From the NCBI GenBank assembly GCA_000310025.1, contig FN648938.1, positions 137,937 to 201,936 on the forward strand: 64,000 nt of DNA, in the 5' to 3' direction. Each line of letters begins with the position of its first letter. The stretch's first letter is position 1. Positions 35,386 to 45,980 of the stretch are shown in pieces. Under the pieces are notes generated by a model, which was not told the origin of the DNA, did no database searches, and worked only from the letters and a program-made list of their open reading frames with translations. This DNA is from Ectocarpus siliculosus (Eukaryota; Sar; Phaeophyceae; Ectocarpales; Ectocarpaceae). A program made the translations under genes and the position numbers.

Positions 35386-38321
35386 ATCCGGTATTGTTAC
35401 CTGTACACACCTGTGCAGGAAAATATCCGCCAGATTGTTGTTCAGAAACATTTTCTCGGCTCTGTAAGACTTTAGGTTCTGCTGCGCAAAAATCAAAACG
35501 GCAAAAGAAACCTGATGCAACTATCTACGCAATCTCCCGAAGCAACTTTTTCGGAGCCCCTTGATCTCTGATCTCTCGATTTCTCTGTCTGAAACCAAGT
35601 CGCGGATCGCCGCACACCCGGGTCGGGTGTGCAAGCAAACCCTTGCAAAACAAATGTAGGGAGACCTTCTTCGGCGAAGACCAAGGCTAGAGACCTCTGC
35701 CCGGGTCCGATCAGTAGGCAAGCAGATCATACGCCTGCTCCCGAAGTTTCGTGGACAACAGTCATGTCCCCGTTCCGCGCTTGGACAAAACACGAATCCA
35801 ACAGCGGCGGCAGGAGCAGAGCAGCCCGTAGCACCTATAACCTTTGTTTGAGAGCTGTACTTTCGTGTATGGTTCGAAGAACCCGCAGCTTTTCTTCCAT
35901 TCGAAGAATCCGCGGGAACACATCTGGCTTGCCCGGCACAGCTGGAAAAAAGTGTTTGGGGGGAAACAGACCCTTGCCAAAATTGTGTAGACGAACGCTA
36001 GAAGCCTGTGCTCGGGTCCGATAAGTAGGCAGATAGACCATACGCTTGCTCCCAAAGTCTCGTGGACACCGGTCAGGTCTTCGTCCCGTGCTTGGAAAAA
36101 CCAGGAATTCTAGCAGCAGCAGGAGCAGAGAAGGCTGTAGCACCTCCGTTGGCTGTACTTTCGGTATTGACATTCAGAAGTTCGCCAAAAGAAGTTCCGA
36201 AGAATCCGCAGGTGGTTGGGGAGCCACAGCCAGCTGCAGTAGTAGGAGAGCAGTCCGAGCCCCGGCTAGTTGTAAGAGTGCACTCCGCAGGAGCGGTGGC
36301 ACGGCAGTCGCAGCGCTTACACACATATTTTCAGCTCTACTAGTAGTGTAGTTCTCAGCGAACGTTGTTTCCCTGAGCTGCAGCAGCAGCAGCCCCTTCG
36401 AGAGCTGCAGTTTCACTATCGGAGAAAGCTGCTGCCTTTGTCACTTACCACATACACTATATGCGTATATTATGCATTTAGAATGTCAAAGTCCGCGGCA
36501 CTCACTACCCGAATTACAACAACGACTAGCACAGCAGCAGCAGAAGTACATAGTAGGCCATGCGGCGACCCTCTCTCCATCGCACCAGCCACAGACCCTC
36601 GTCACATCGACGCATGTATATGACGCATGCGGTGTATGCATGAGTATATATGCCTTCCAACACTTTCTTCGAAGACTCCGCAGCGGTGGAAAATTGAAAT
36701 TTTGGGAAGCGGAAAGAGCGAGCGCGTTCACAGAGAGAGGAGCTGCACACTGCCAAGTAAAAGGCCACGGAAGGCAGCCACAAACAAGCAACACCACCAA
36801 GCACAGCAGCAGCAGTCGATGCAACCAAGTACGGGAGGTCATGCGGCGACCCTCTCTGCATCGAATCAGTCAATCGCACCACCAGCAGGAGGTAGGTGCC
36901 GCAGCACACAGCGGTTTGGTCGGTTCACCTTTCTTTGTGTTTCGGAAATGGATACACACAGTACTACAGTAGTATCAACAGCAGCAGTACAAAACATATC
37001 GGGGGCAGTTCGTGTATAACCAAACAAGACAATCAGTAGCAGCAGGCGACAACATTCACTCAGCACCACACGCGTGCATGACGAATTTGCGTGTTCGAAG
37101 AATCCGTAGCGAATTTTCGTAGGAGATTTAGCCATGACAGACATTTATTTGGGTTATTTCCACCAGCCCGTTGCATCCACATGCGATATGTTCCACGAAC
37201 GATCACCTTATCCTCACCATTCATTGCGGCCACCACAGTCGATCGCACACGCTGGTCGGCAGATGTGTATCAGGGGTGTTGCGATCGCAATTCTTGTCAT
37301 AGTGTTCGCTTTGCTTGCATCAATGCCGCCCAAAAAGATGAACACCAAGAGAGAGGGGTTTTCGTGTCGGCAAAAACGACCCGCCAAAATCCTCGCCCAG
37401 ATAAGTCCCTCTTCCTCCTTTGGAAAGGGAAGCGCGGCAGCCATGTGGGCAGCAGCCATTCGGGCAAATCGTGCCAGGGAGACAGCGCAGAAGACATATA
37501 CATGCGAAAAAATCGTGCCAACCAAAAGAGCAAGAACCAGGAAGCGTGAAGAGAGGGCCAGCGCTTCACTAATAGGTTCCTTTGTATCTCGAAGAAAGCG
37601 AGCGGCAGACAGACGCGGAGATTTTGCGACGTCCGTGTCGCCTTCCTCTCGCCCGCTCTGTTTCGTCGCCGTCGAGTGGCGGCGAGACTGACAAGCTCGC
37701 TGGCTAAGCCCCGTCTTGTATACTTAATACTGTTTTCGTGTATGTATTTTGGCTGCCCTCGTTCACCTTAGTTGCTTTGTTATTTTTGCGGGTGTTCACG
37801 TCGCCCCCTTCTTTGCTTTATACTCTTCCTGCCTGTGTGTTACGATACATGATATCAGTGTTTTTTTATCTTGGACTCTCATCCACCCACAGACAGATGA
37901 GGCTATAGAATTATGGCTTTTGGATGGAGAGCATACCCAAAATTATTTGTCGACAATACAGCAATCCGTGTCAGCCACTGTTACGGCTGCTGAAACTCGA
38001 CGCCAGCTGCATGCCCTGGGAAGCGTTTTCTGCCTGCTTTTTTCGTAGCTCATGTGTAGCGTTTGGGTAGGCGCTCTGGGGGGTGCTGACCTGGAGATTC
38101 AGCTGGTAAAGTGCCTGGAATAGGACCGCCACGGAGAGGACGATTCCAACCGAGCCGAAAATCACATGGGCCTTGATCGGAACACACGAGTCGCTCCCCA
38201 GGATATTGTGGTCGGCCCAGCTATCGTCTTCGCAGATGCAGGAACAAGAAGTACCGTCGTCGCTCGTCACGGGTGTACCTGTGCCTCCCCAAATGAAGGT
38301 ATGACAGCCCTGGACGCACAT
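33396..38321 (-). CDS. seven-span membrane protein with short Cys-rich outer domain, copy 1
   Basis: Three exons, all in phase 0: 38321-38091, 35000-34644, 34271-33396, giving 487 aa. Residues 1-50 form a Cys-rich segment (Cys at 2, 6, 26, 28, 30, 46) ending in ILGSDSCVPIKAH. Hydrophobic spans are near 52-73, 94-114, 121-142, 174-192, 200-222, 322-344 and 350-373, seven in all. The loop between spans 5 and 6 is about 100 residues and is Ser, Gly, Arg and Glu rich. The tail after span 7 is about 115 residues with Gln and Gly runs. The layout (N-terminus outside, long third inner loop) resembles a G-protein-coupled receptor, but I do not recognise a known class. The start is the first Met in the block conserved between copies; similarity upstream breaks frame between copies, as expected of a leader. 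Intron 1 is 3.1 kb and full of repeats. Confidence 0.72.
35001..38090. repeat. first intron of copy 1, built from degenerate tandem units
   Basis: The 35640-35915 and 35965-36215 stretches are related at a period of about 330 bp (GGGTCCGATCAGTAGGCA and GGGTCCGATAAGTAGGCA). A pair CATGCGGCGACCCTCTCT recurs near 36558 and 36840. The motif TTCGAAGAATCCGCAG, with up to two or three changes, occurs at 35873, 35900, 36197, 36668 and 37094, all in one orientation. The intron of copy 2 has none of this. Confidence 0.6.
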
Positions 38322-39430
38322 GGTTCCCCAGGCTTTATGGGTGTAGCGTGTGCAACTCGCAACCAGACAGAACGCCTGACCCCTTGGTTTATTCCGCGGC
38401 CCCGTCGCAAACCGCTCAAAACAGAGCTTGAGTGCTTTGTCGCCGGCCGTTGCGGTGTTGTGTGTGTGTGTGTGTTGGGATCCGTGAGTGGGTAAGGCAC
38501 GTATCTACACTATGTACAGCGCGCGGAGAGTATCCAGATACCCATCATGTCAGATATGAAACAGTCAACAGATGGGCACGACATACTGTCAACCGAGTCA
38601 ACAGATGGGGATGGATTGGGCGATTGAACAGGTACTTTCTGACGCTATGAATTCATTGCTAATCTGTCTCAGACTCTTTTCTATGATAGAGATGGGTTCG
38701 TTGTGTCATATTAAGAAAAAAAAAATATATACATCTGGTAGACTGTATGTAGCGAGGGTGAACCGTGAACCGTAACCTTGAGCGGCACGCGAACCAAAAC
38801 AAAAAATGGAACCAGGTTCACTCACGACCAACCATCAACCATCAACAACCCTACAACCCTACCGACCGTCGCGGTGCAGTCGTGGTTTGTGGTGTGCTGT
38901 GCGAAACACTACAGTGTCGCTGCGTGTACATAGCTGCACCAAACACCACACGAAACAGCTTGGGTGTTACGCCGCACCGCCGCAAGTCCCTTATCAATGA
39001 TCTGTACCTGGCAGAAGTTTTTTACAACCTGTTGCTGACTCTTCCTATCTTCCAAAGCGGCCTCGTACCTGGACAGCAGCATACATCTGTAGAGGATCGC
39101 AGAATCACGCCATATCCGGTGCAGATTTGACCCTCTCGGGCATTCCCTCTCCCTTCCCGCCCGTGTTTGCCGCTTTCGCTTCAACCCAAAGCCATGTGTT
39201 CTCCCGAAAGCATCGCTACGACCACCGCGTCTCTGCCGTACAAGTGGCACTCTGGGCGGTACCGACCCGTGGGTTTTTCTCGCCGGCTCCCTTTGCGTCC
39301 GCTCTTCCCAGCCAGGAAACTTCCCCGCGGTGCGCCAGCTTCTCCCATCATAGCGTACGCCCCATTCAACCCTTCAGGACATTTGGGATAGCCACTTCGC
39401 CGCATTTATTTCGCGTCGAAGATTTGAGCG
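37840..39430. repeat. segmental duplication, left copy, part 2
   Basis: Direct repeat of 47890-49150. It holds exon 1 of the seven-span gene, the shared divergent promoter region and the decayed SnoaL-like exon. Identity is high over exon 1 and patchy between the genes. Confidence 0.85.
39194..39420 (+). pseudogene. decayed copy of the SnoaL-like gene, exon 1 only
   Basis: The stretch aligns to 48915-49136. It shares the ATG context, TCTCCCGAAAGCATCGCTACGA against TCTCCCGTACGCATCGCTACGA, GCACTCTGGGCGGTACCGACCC, and CCATTTGCGTCCGCT-like runs. Insertions early in the leader shift the frame, so a protein from the ATG soon differs from the intact copy and stops at 39391. No counterparts of exons 2 and 3 follow before the spacer. 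The intact parent is at 48915-52062. Confidence 0.75.
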
Positions 39431-41104
39431 GGCGCCCTACACGCAGTACGTGTAGTAGAACGTTGGTGGAGGACAGGTGTAGCAACGCTGTTAACCTTTG
39501 TTGAACAACAATGTAGGATCTGAGTGGAATATCTTGGTTGGAGTATCTTGTTTGAAAAAACAACAACTATTGATACGACTTCAGCGCCACCTGCGGAGAT
39601 GAGAAGGACAGGCCTTCGGTCCTCCCTTCCCCCTCCCCTCCGGTGCCTCTGTCTCTCTCTGTCTCTGTCTCTCTCTCTCTCCTTGAGAACATCTCCTTGC
39701 CAAATCTCAAGAAAGAAGATTGCCAGCCCCCGGTACATTAAGTAAAGACTACACCCCGACCTGGTTCTCCTTCTGCCGAGGGAAGCCTGCGTCCTCACGT
39801 TTATTTATAGAAATGCAATCACTGAAAGACTAACGGTTCGAGATAGTTCCTTGTTTGAGGGGAGATTTGTTGGAAGTCTTTTCTATTTGGTAATCAGTGA
39901 AGAGGTGCCCTGTCCAAGCCATCTACGACCGCCTCTGGGAACACAAAAACAATATTTTGCCCGCGTGTATCGTGGTGTCGCTTGTTTGTTTTTTTCCGGT
40001 GACGCCTCCACTCGGTGTAGCAACAGCATTGACGGAGCTGCCCCGCCTACATAGGCTGCGCGTGTGGTCCGTCTTGTGTGGTGGTTGGCACTGTAGAGGA
40101 TGGGAGGGTCTGGGACGCGCATAAATTGAGTTCGCGAGAGTCGAGCGCACGCGAAAAAACTCAAACGCTCTGGCTGCGTCCAGCCCTCTCGTCCGGGCGT
40201 GTCCAACGCGCATGTCGCTCGATGCTCCGTGATGTCCAATACTGATCTCCCTTCAAACATCGACATTTTCTGAGCCGGGAGGTCGCTTTTCGATATATTT
40301 CTTGGCTATAGACTAGTATCTCAAGAGGGTGTTGTCATCACCACGTTTTTTTGTTTTTGTTGCATCCAACAGCGTCCGTTGTGTAGTAGGATGGTGATGT
40401 CGTCTCCGGGGGTGCGCGGGTCAGAGATAGACAGTTACGTTCAGAGAAAGGTCATCAACATGCACGCGAGTACGCATAAACAAGCAAGAACAGCAGCTAC
40501 ATGCATCACCGCCAAACGCAACGGAATAATCTTCTGCGGGGAAGGTGGCAGGGCGTGCCCCGAACCTCTCTTTGACAGGCCAAAATTGTAGACAAAGACA
40601 CGCAGCCCGCCACCCAAGGGGGAGCCCACCCTTCTGGAGCGAATTTTGGCAGCATGCAGGTACCTCTTTTCTTGTTTGGGAGAATTTTGGGTGGGAGGGG
40701 GGTACAAAGTGACCTCCCGCCCCCAAATACCATCAATAGTCCTGTACAAAACCCTACCATACGAATTCCTATGTATAAAGGGACACCGCCTCGTGTGGGT
40801 TTTTCTGCATCTACGTGCCCCCTAGAACCAGCGCGTTCGCGCTCGCCGGGTCTGTACTCTGTGTACGGCGTACCGCACCTACGCATTTCGACGATTAGTG
40901 GGAGAGCATGGAACGAGCACCCTTAGAGGCGGTCGAAGGCCTTACCCAGGCTGTTGTAGCGCAAGACCAGAACCAAATAAGATCTTGTCGTGCAGAAGAA
41001 GTAGCCTCGGAGATCAGCGAAGAGGGGGCGAGGGTAGGTAGTGATGAAGAGGGAGGGAGGGGGGTAGGGGTCGGGGTGCTGGAGAACAAGACGAGGGGAA
41101 GGGC

Positions 41105-41365
41105 GTGCAGAGGAGGAAGAGGAGGAGGAGGGTGAGGAGGAGGAGGAGGAGGAGGAGGAGGAGGAGGAGGAGNNNNNNNNNNNNNNNNNNNNNNNNNNNN
41201 NNNNNNNNNNNNNNNNNNNNNNNNNNNNNNNNNNNNNNNNNNNNNNNNNNNNNNNNNNNNNNNNNNNNNNNNNNNNNNNNNNNNNNNNNNNNNNNNNNNN
41301 NNNNNNNNNNNNNNNNNNNNNNNNNGGTGGTGGTGGTGGTGGTGGTGGAGGAGGAGGAGGAAGAG
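41105..41365. repeat. (GGA)n and (GGT)n repeats flanking an unsequenced gap
   Basis: GGA units run to 41172, then N to 41325, then GGT units and GGA units to about 41365. The repeat itself probably caused the gap. Long Ser or Leu frames over it are artefacts. Confidence 0.9.
41173..41325. other. assembly gap, 153 N
   Basis: A run of 153 N inside a trinucleotide repeat. The non-round size suggests a length estimated from paired reads. Confidence 0.97.
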
Positions 41366-43587
41366 GAGCCGGGCCTACAATCGAGGGGGCGTAAACGCAC
41401 CCCGAAACAGCATTTGATTGGCGTAGTTTTGCGTGCGAGAGATAATTTCGGGTATGTATGTGTAAGATTATCATCTCAGCTAAAGGTGAGCTCCGACATG
41501 GCATCCATATGTCCGCGGTTTCCGTCGAGCATTGGGGTTCTTGTTTCACTCGCACACAGAGGCGTGATGCTACTCCGGAGATCAGGTTCACTGAAAATTG
41601 ATTTGAGGATGGATGCGGTTTGGATGATGTGGATGGATATCGTGTGGCTTCTCCAACAACAACACAGTGCTAAGGGCAGGCAATCAAATGCCACACTGCG
41701 TTTTATCCGTGTGCAATAGGTTCAATAGGTTTGGGGTTCAATAGGTTTGACGTGTGCACTATTGAATGCTTACATCCGATGAAAAAATAACACAAATGGC
41801 GAAAAAAATGTTTTCTCCCCTAAATATTTTGGGCCCTCCCGGGTGGGAGTACCCAGGTGTACGGAGTAACTTTTTTCGGGCACCCTTGCAGCTTGGGCAA
41901 TTTTTACCTATAAATTTCTCTAGGTCGGAGATGCTTGGCGTCGGGAGAACCTGCGTTATACGAGTCTGAGACAGTCGAACACGGACAAAGCCAAACGTTA
42001 CCTTAAGAGGCACAAATCAAGCTCAAACTTGCGGAGGGCATAAGTTCATCCGAAGACAGCCGATGGGGGGATTTCTCGCGCCATCGGGGTTTGGCAAAGA
42101 AAAAGCGGGCTTCAGAGCGCTCCCGACTGAACGGCATCAGACAGACGCATTTTGGGGAAAGAATAGCCAAACCTCTACAGACCGTAAAGGTCTCGCAGAG
42201 GAATTTGCACCTGCTCTCGACTCTCGAGAATTCAACTCTTGAGCATTTTATTGCCTCGTGGCCTCTATCAACCACCATTCAAGACGCACCATACAGTTTG
42301 TGGGGAACAACTTTACCTCTTCATTGATGTCGCTTCAGCCAGCGGGGAGGGACTACCGAAAAACAAACCGATCACAACGTAAATATTGTCCCGACCAATA
42401 CTGGATAGGCCATTGTCACTGGATATTGATCCTCGCCGCCCTAGGTTCCGCGCGTCCTAAAGCCTCATGATGTCTATCAGCCACCACACAGGACGTACCA
42501 TACATACGCAAAGCTCGTGGGGGATAGCTTTGGAATTGCTATTGCTTCAGTCTGGGGAGAGGATTCGCTAAATCTCGAAATCGATGCCCAGATATGTATG
42601 ATGAATGAAGATCCCAAAGGGCGTAGCATCATTTTTTTGAAGATCGACTGCAGCGTTAACTGGGTCCTCCGAAACAGACATGTTAAAGTAAGCCGGTGCC
42701 ATTGCCCAAACAATGGAAATTGTATTTATTGCGCAAGAGTGGCCTAGAAAGCTTGACCGACCAAAAATAAATCGCGACCCGGTTCCTTTCGAAGAACAGG
42801 AAACAGTTGCCCCCGTTAGCACCTGAATTATTCGATGTTTGGAAACAAACACTTGGCTCTATTACACCGCTTTTAATGGGAGCATACAGTAACTAGAAAA
42901 GTTAAGGTTGAGGTTTGAAAACTTTTTCTCGCGACATTTGTCATGTACAGTACATTCTTTGTTGAAGCAAAAAGTTGCGACAAAAGTTTCAGAAATTTTT
43001 CTATTGACAATAATCGCGGGATCTGACGAAACGTTTGGAAAAGTTTGCAATCTTTTCTCGCCACGGGAGCGTCGAATAACATTTTCGCGGCGAGACTTCC
43101 GCTATTCCATGCCAAGCACCTGCCCCTACCACACACGTAGACCCTCTCCCGCCACACACACACGCACGATCCACGCAATAGATGAACGGCCACCTCAGAA
43201 TACTTGAACAACCAGATGGACTTGCCTGCGATGGCCGCAGGCGTGTAGAATAGGTATTTGTAGAGTCTTCGTCAGCAAGTTGTGTTGGATGTGAGCACGA
43301 TTGAGGTATTCCTGGCTTCGATTGGAAGGAAAGCAAAACGCCAGATATTGTGCCACCGACTCGTTTTCCAAGCTGTGTAGCACGCTCTGGCCGGTTTCGC
43401 GGTGAGGTATGAACGGGTGTGCCGCTTCTCTCCACTGCTCAATAAACAAATATGTAGTCACGCCTCCGCATTCCACCAGTGCCGTGAAGGAACCTTCCTT
43501 CACCCCGTAGTGAGCGTGAAATGTACGTTGTCTTGACAAAAATTCCCGACCAAGAGTTACCAAAAAACCTCACCTTTTCTCGCAACT

Positions 43588-43797
43588 TTATGCTCCCACA
43601 AAAAGCGGTGTCATAGTCGAAACCGCTTCAAGTTCAGTCTTCCGTATTGGATGAACCGACCTGCACCGCATTGCTTTCATCCGGGTACTTGGAGCAGCTA
43701 CCCAACGTACGTTCACTTTCACCCCCTTACAGCGCTCCTGAAAAGCCATCCGACGCAGGAACATTCGGGCATGGACAAGCAACCCGGTCTGAAACAC
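43588..43797 (-). other. open frame conserved in both duplicated blocks, unknown
   Basis: The minus strand encodes MFQTGLLVHARMFLRRMAFQ and on to a stop (69 codons). The left block at 33105-33213 keeps the frame for the first 40 or so codons with only conservative changes (GVKVNVRWVAAPSTR against GVQANLRWVAAPNTR). It lies 3' of the seven-span gene, outside any exon I could join. It may be a small gene, an exon of something else or chance. Confidence 0.3.
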
Positions 43798-45980
43798 CTA
43801 CATGTTGAGGAATACGTGTCCACAAGTTTCAACGGCGAGGATTCTCGGGTTCTTCGTCCCCCGGACGGTGGGAAAGTAGAGAATTAGCGCGCTCATCTAT
43901 GATTTTTATCGGTTGACGTACCAAACCTCGGTCCATCGGTGACTGAAGCTAAACGCCTCGACAAGGCGGAGCTGACACTGATTCACTCATGGATCCGTCA
44001 GCAGGGTGAGTTGTTCCCGTACGCGCATTCGTGTTCGTCTCGCCGGTGACCGCGTCCATGGCTGCTGCCGCAAAATCTGTCTCAGTCGGGGCCACGGCCC
44101 ACCTGCCGAGCACTGGCCCGTACTTTCTCCACTTAGTGCCGACTCCTCCAATACACTTTTGGTGTTTCTGTTGCTGCTGCCGCTGCCCCTGCTGCGAGGT
44201 GGTGTTCACCTGCCCCACGTTATTACCAATACCGGTTCCGACGGCTGGTACAACGTAACGCCTCCCTCCCCGGTCTACCCCCGACGACCGCCTTCTGATC
44301 GCCGACCCCCGGCTCCGCCCCGCGTGCAGCTGTATGTTGAAGGCGTGCCAGACCAGCGGTACAATAGCCATCTGCACACCAAACAGAATCAACGGCACGG
44401 ATGTGCCGTACTTGCTAAATATGCTGAACAGGAGGATGGCGTACCCCTGAAGGCTCATGTGGGCGCAGAACACCATGGCCCACCGAACCTTTCTCTTGGC
44501 CGCCTGGAGTTCCCCGTCCCCTAACTCCGACTCGTCCCTTCCCTCACCACCCCACCACGATCCTCTTCTCCGAAGCCCCCCTGATGACCACTTCCTCGAC
44601 GATCTCCCTCTTTTCCCTCTTTCCCCTGCTGATTCACCGCTTCCACGCCTCCCTCCTTCTTCGTCCGCCTCCGTACCACCCAGGGTCGCAAGCACAGACT
44701 CCCTCCTGTCCTCTCCGAACACGGACTCCATCGCCCTCATTCGCGAGTTTTGGAGAGAAGCGTCGATCGCCCGAAGCAAAGCTCTCCCGAAAATCCAGAA
44801 GGTTGCGTCGGCGAAGACAATCAGCATGATGAACGTCACAGCCACGAGCTTAGCGGCCGCCTGTGTGTAGTGTGGTAGCAGACGAGACACAACACCAAAA
44901 TTCGTACGTACGCGGTGTTTGTAAGATGCGCTGCAGCTGCCGCTGCTGGCTACTACAAGTGTTTGTGGCGATCAGGAAGAGTCGAGCGTCTGAGAAATGT
45001 GCCACCACAGAGGGCAAGGATTAGGCTCAAAGGAGCCAAACGAATGACGGACTCAACGTAGGTGCAGTAGTAGTGCGCACATCCTAGTTGACAAGGGATT
45101 CCCTTCGGTGCCATGCCAATTAGACGTACACCAGTACTTTGGGCATAATCAGAGGGCCCAAGTTGGTGTCTCTAGAGTAGGAAGAAACTACCATCGCGCA
45201 CTCCGCCAACGTGCCGGTGCTTCACCCGACGTCAACGCTGTTCGTGTACCTCCGTGCGGCCGAGCAAGGCGAGCACCGTCGCGAAGACCGGTCCTGTCGA
45301 GAGCACCAGGTATGACAACCGCTGTCCGTTTTTCTCTTCCAGCACCGAAGAGATCCTGAGCATGGTGGAGCTAGCCTGCATCAGCCGGGCGTCGTTGGTG
45401 TAGATCCACATTCTGACGGTCAAAAACCCGCACACACTGACAGTTATTTGGTTGAGAATCACAACCAGGACGGAAATCTCGTGCCAACGGGCCTTGACTA
45501 GGAGCACCAGCAAGAAGTAGAAGAGGCTGACGACGGCGTTGGCAACCGCCGTGACGTGCATGCTCTTGCGGCAGCACTCCGCGGATGTGGTTGATACCGA
45601 AAACTGCTGGGCGTGAAATTTCAGCTGGTGGACATTGACGGTAGCGTCGTCATCGCCGTCGCCGTTGTCGTTGTCGTCGCCGTTGTCGTATCACACGTGT
45701 TTGCCGCAGTTTGGCATGACAGGAGCGAAAAGGAGGGAAGGGGAGAGGGTCGCGTAAGGAAGAATTTCTCGATAGGCAATCATTGGTTGTGGGCCCTCTT
45801 TACAACGGTTGTTAATTCTGTAGAGTGCCTGCGCAAACCAAAGGCACAATGTCATAACAATGGGAAAGAGAAAGGCGGGATCCACTTGTTGGAACATTGG
45901 TAACCGGTGGAGAGCTATCCCCCAACTATAGAGGTGGGAGCTTGGTTGGAGTGCGCAGGGAAGATAATAGTAGGTCTTTG
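43683..45980. repeat. segmental duplication, right copy, part 1
   Basis: Direct repeat of 33105-35385, 10.6 kb away. It carries a 17-bp insertion relative to the left copy in the second intron of the seven-span gene (near 44984-45000). Confidence 0.93.

Larger units (their letters stand above)
39431..43682. other. spacer between the two duplicated blocks
   Basis: This 4.25-kb stretch has a short (CT)n at 39650-39681, a gap with GGA/GGT repeats at 41105-41365, and no coding region I can support. A 122-codon minus-strand frame at 43195-43563 is the longest clean one and has no recognised family. Confidence 0.55.

Noticed and set aside
41014-41591. Poly-Ser or poly-Leu protein over the second gap
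   Set aside because: It is built from N and a trinucleotide repeat.
43195-43563. 122-codon minus-strand frame
   Set aside because: No recognised motif and no second copy in the left block; could be real but not supportable.
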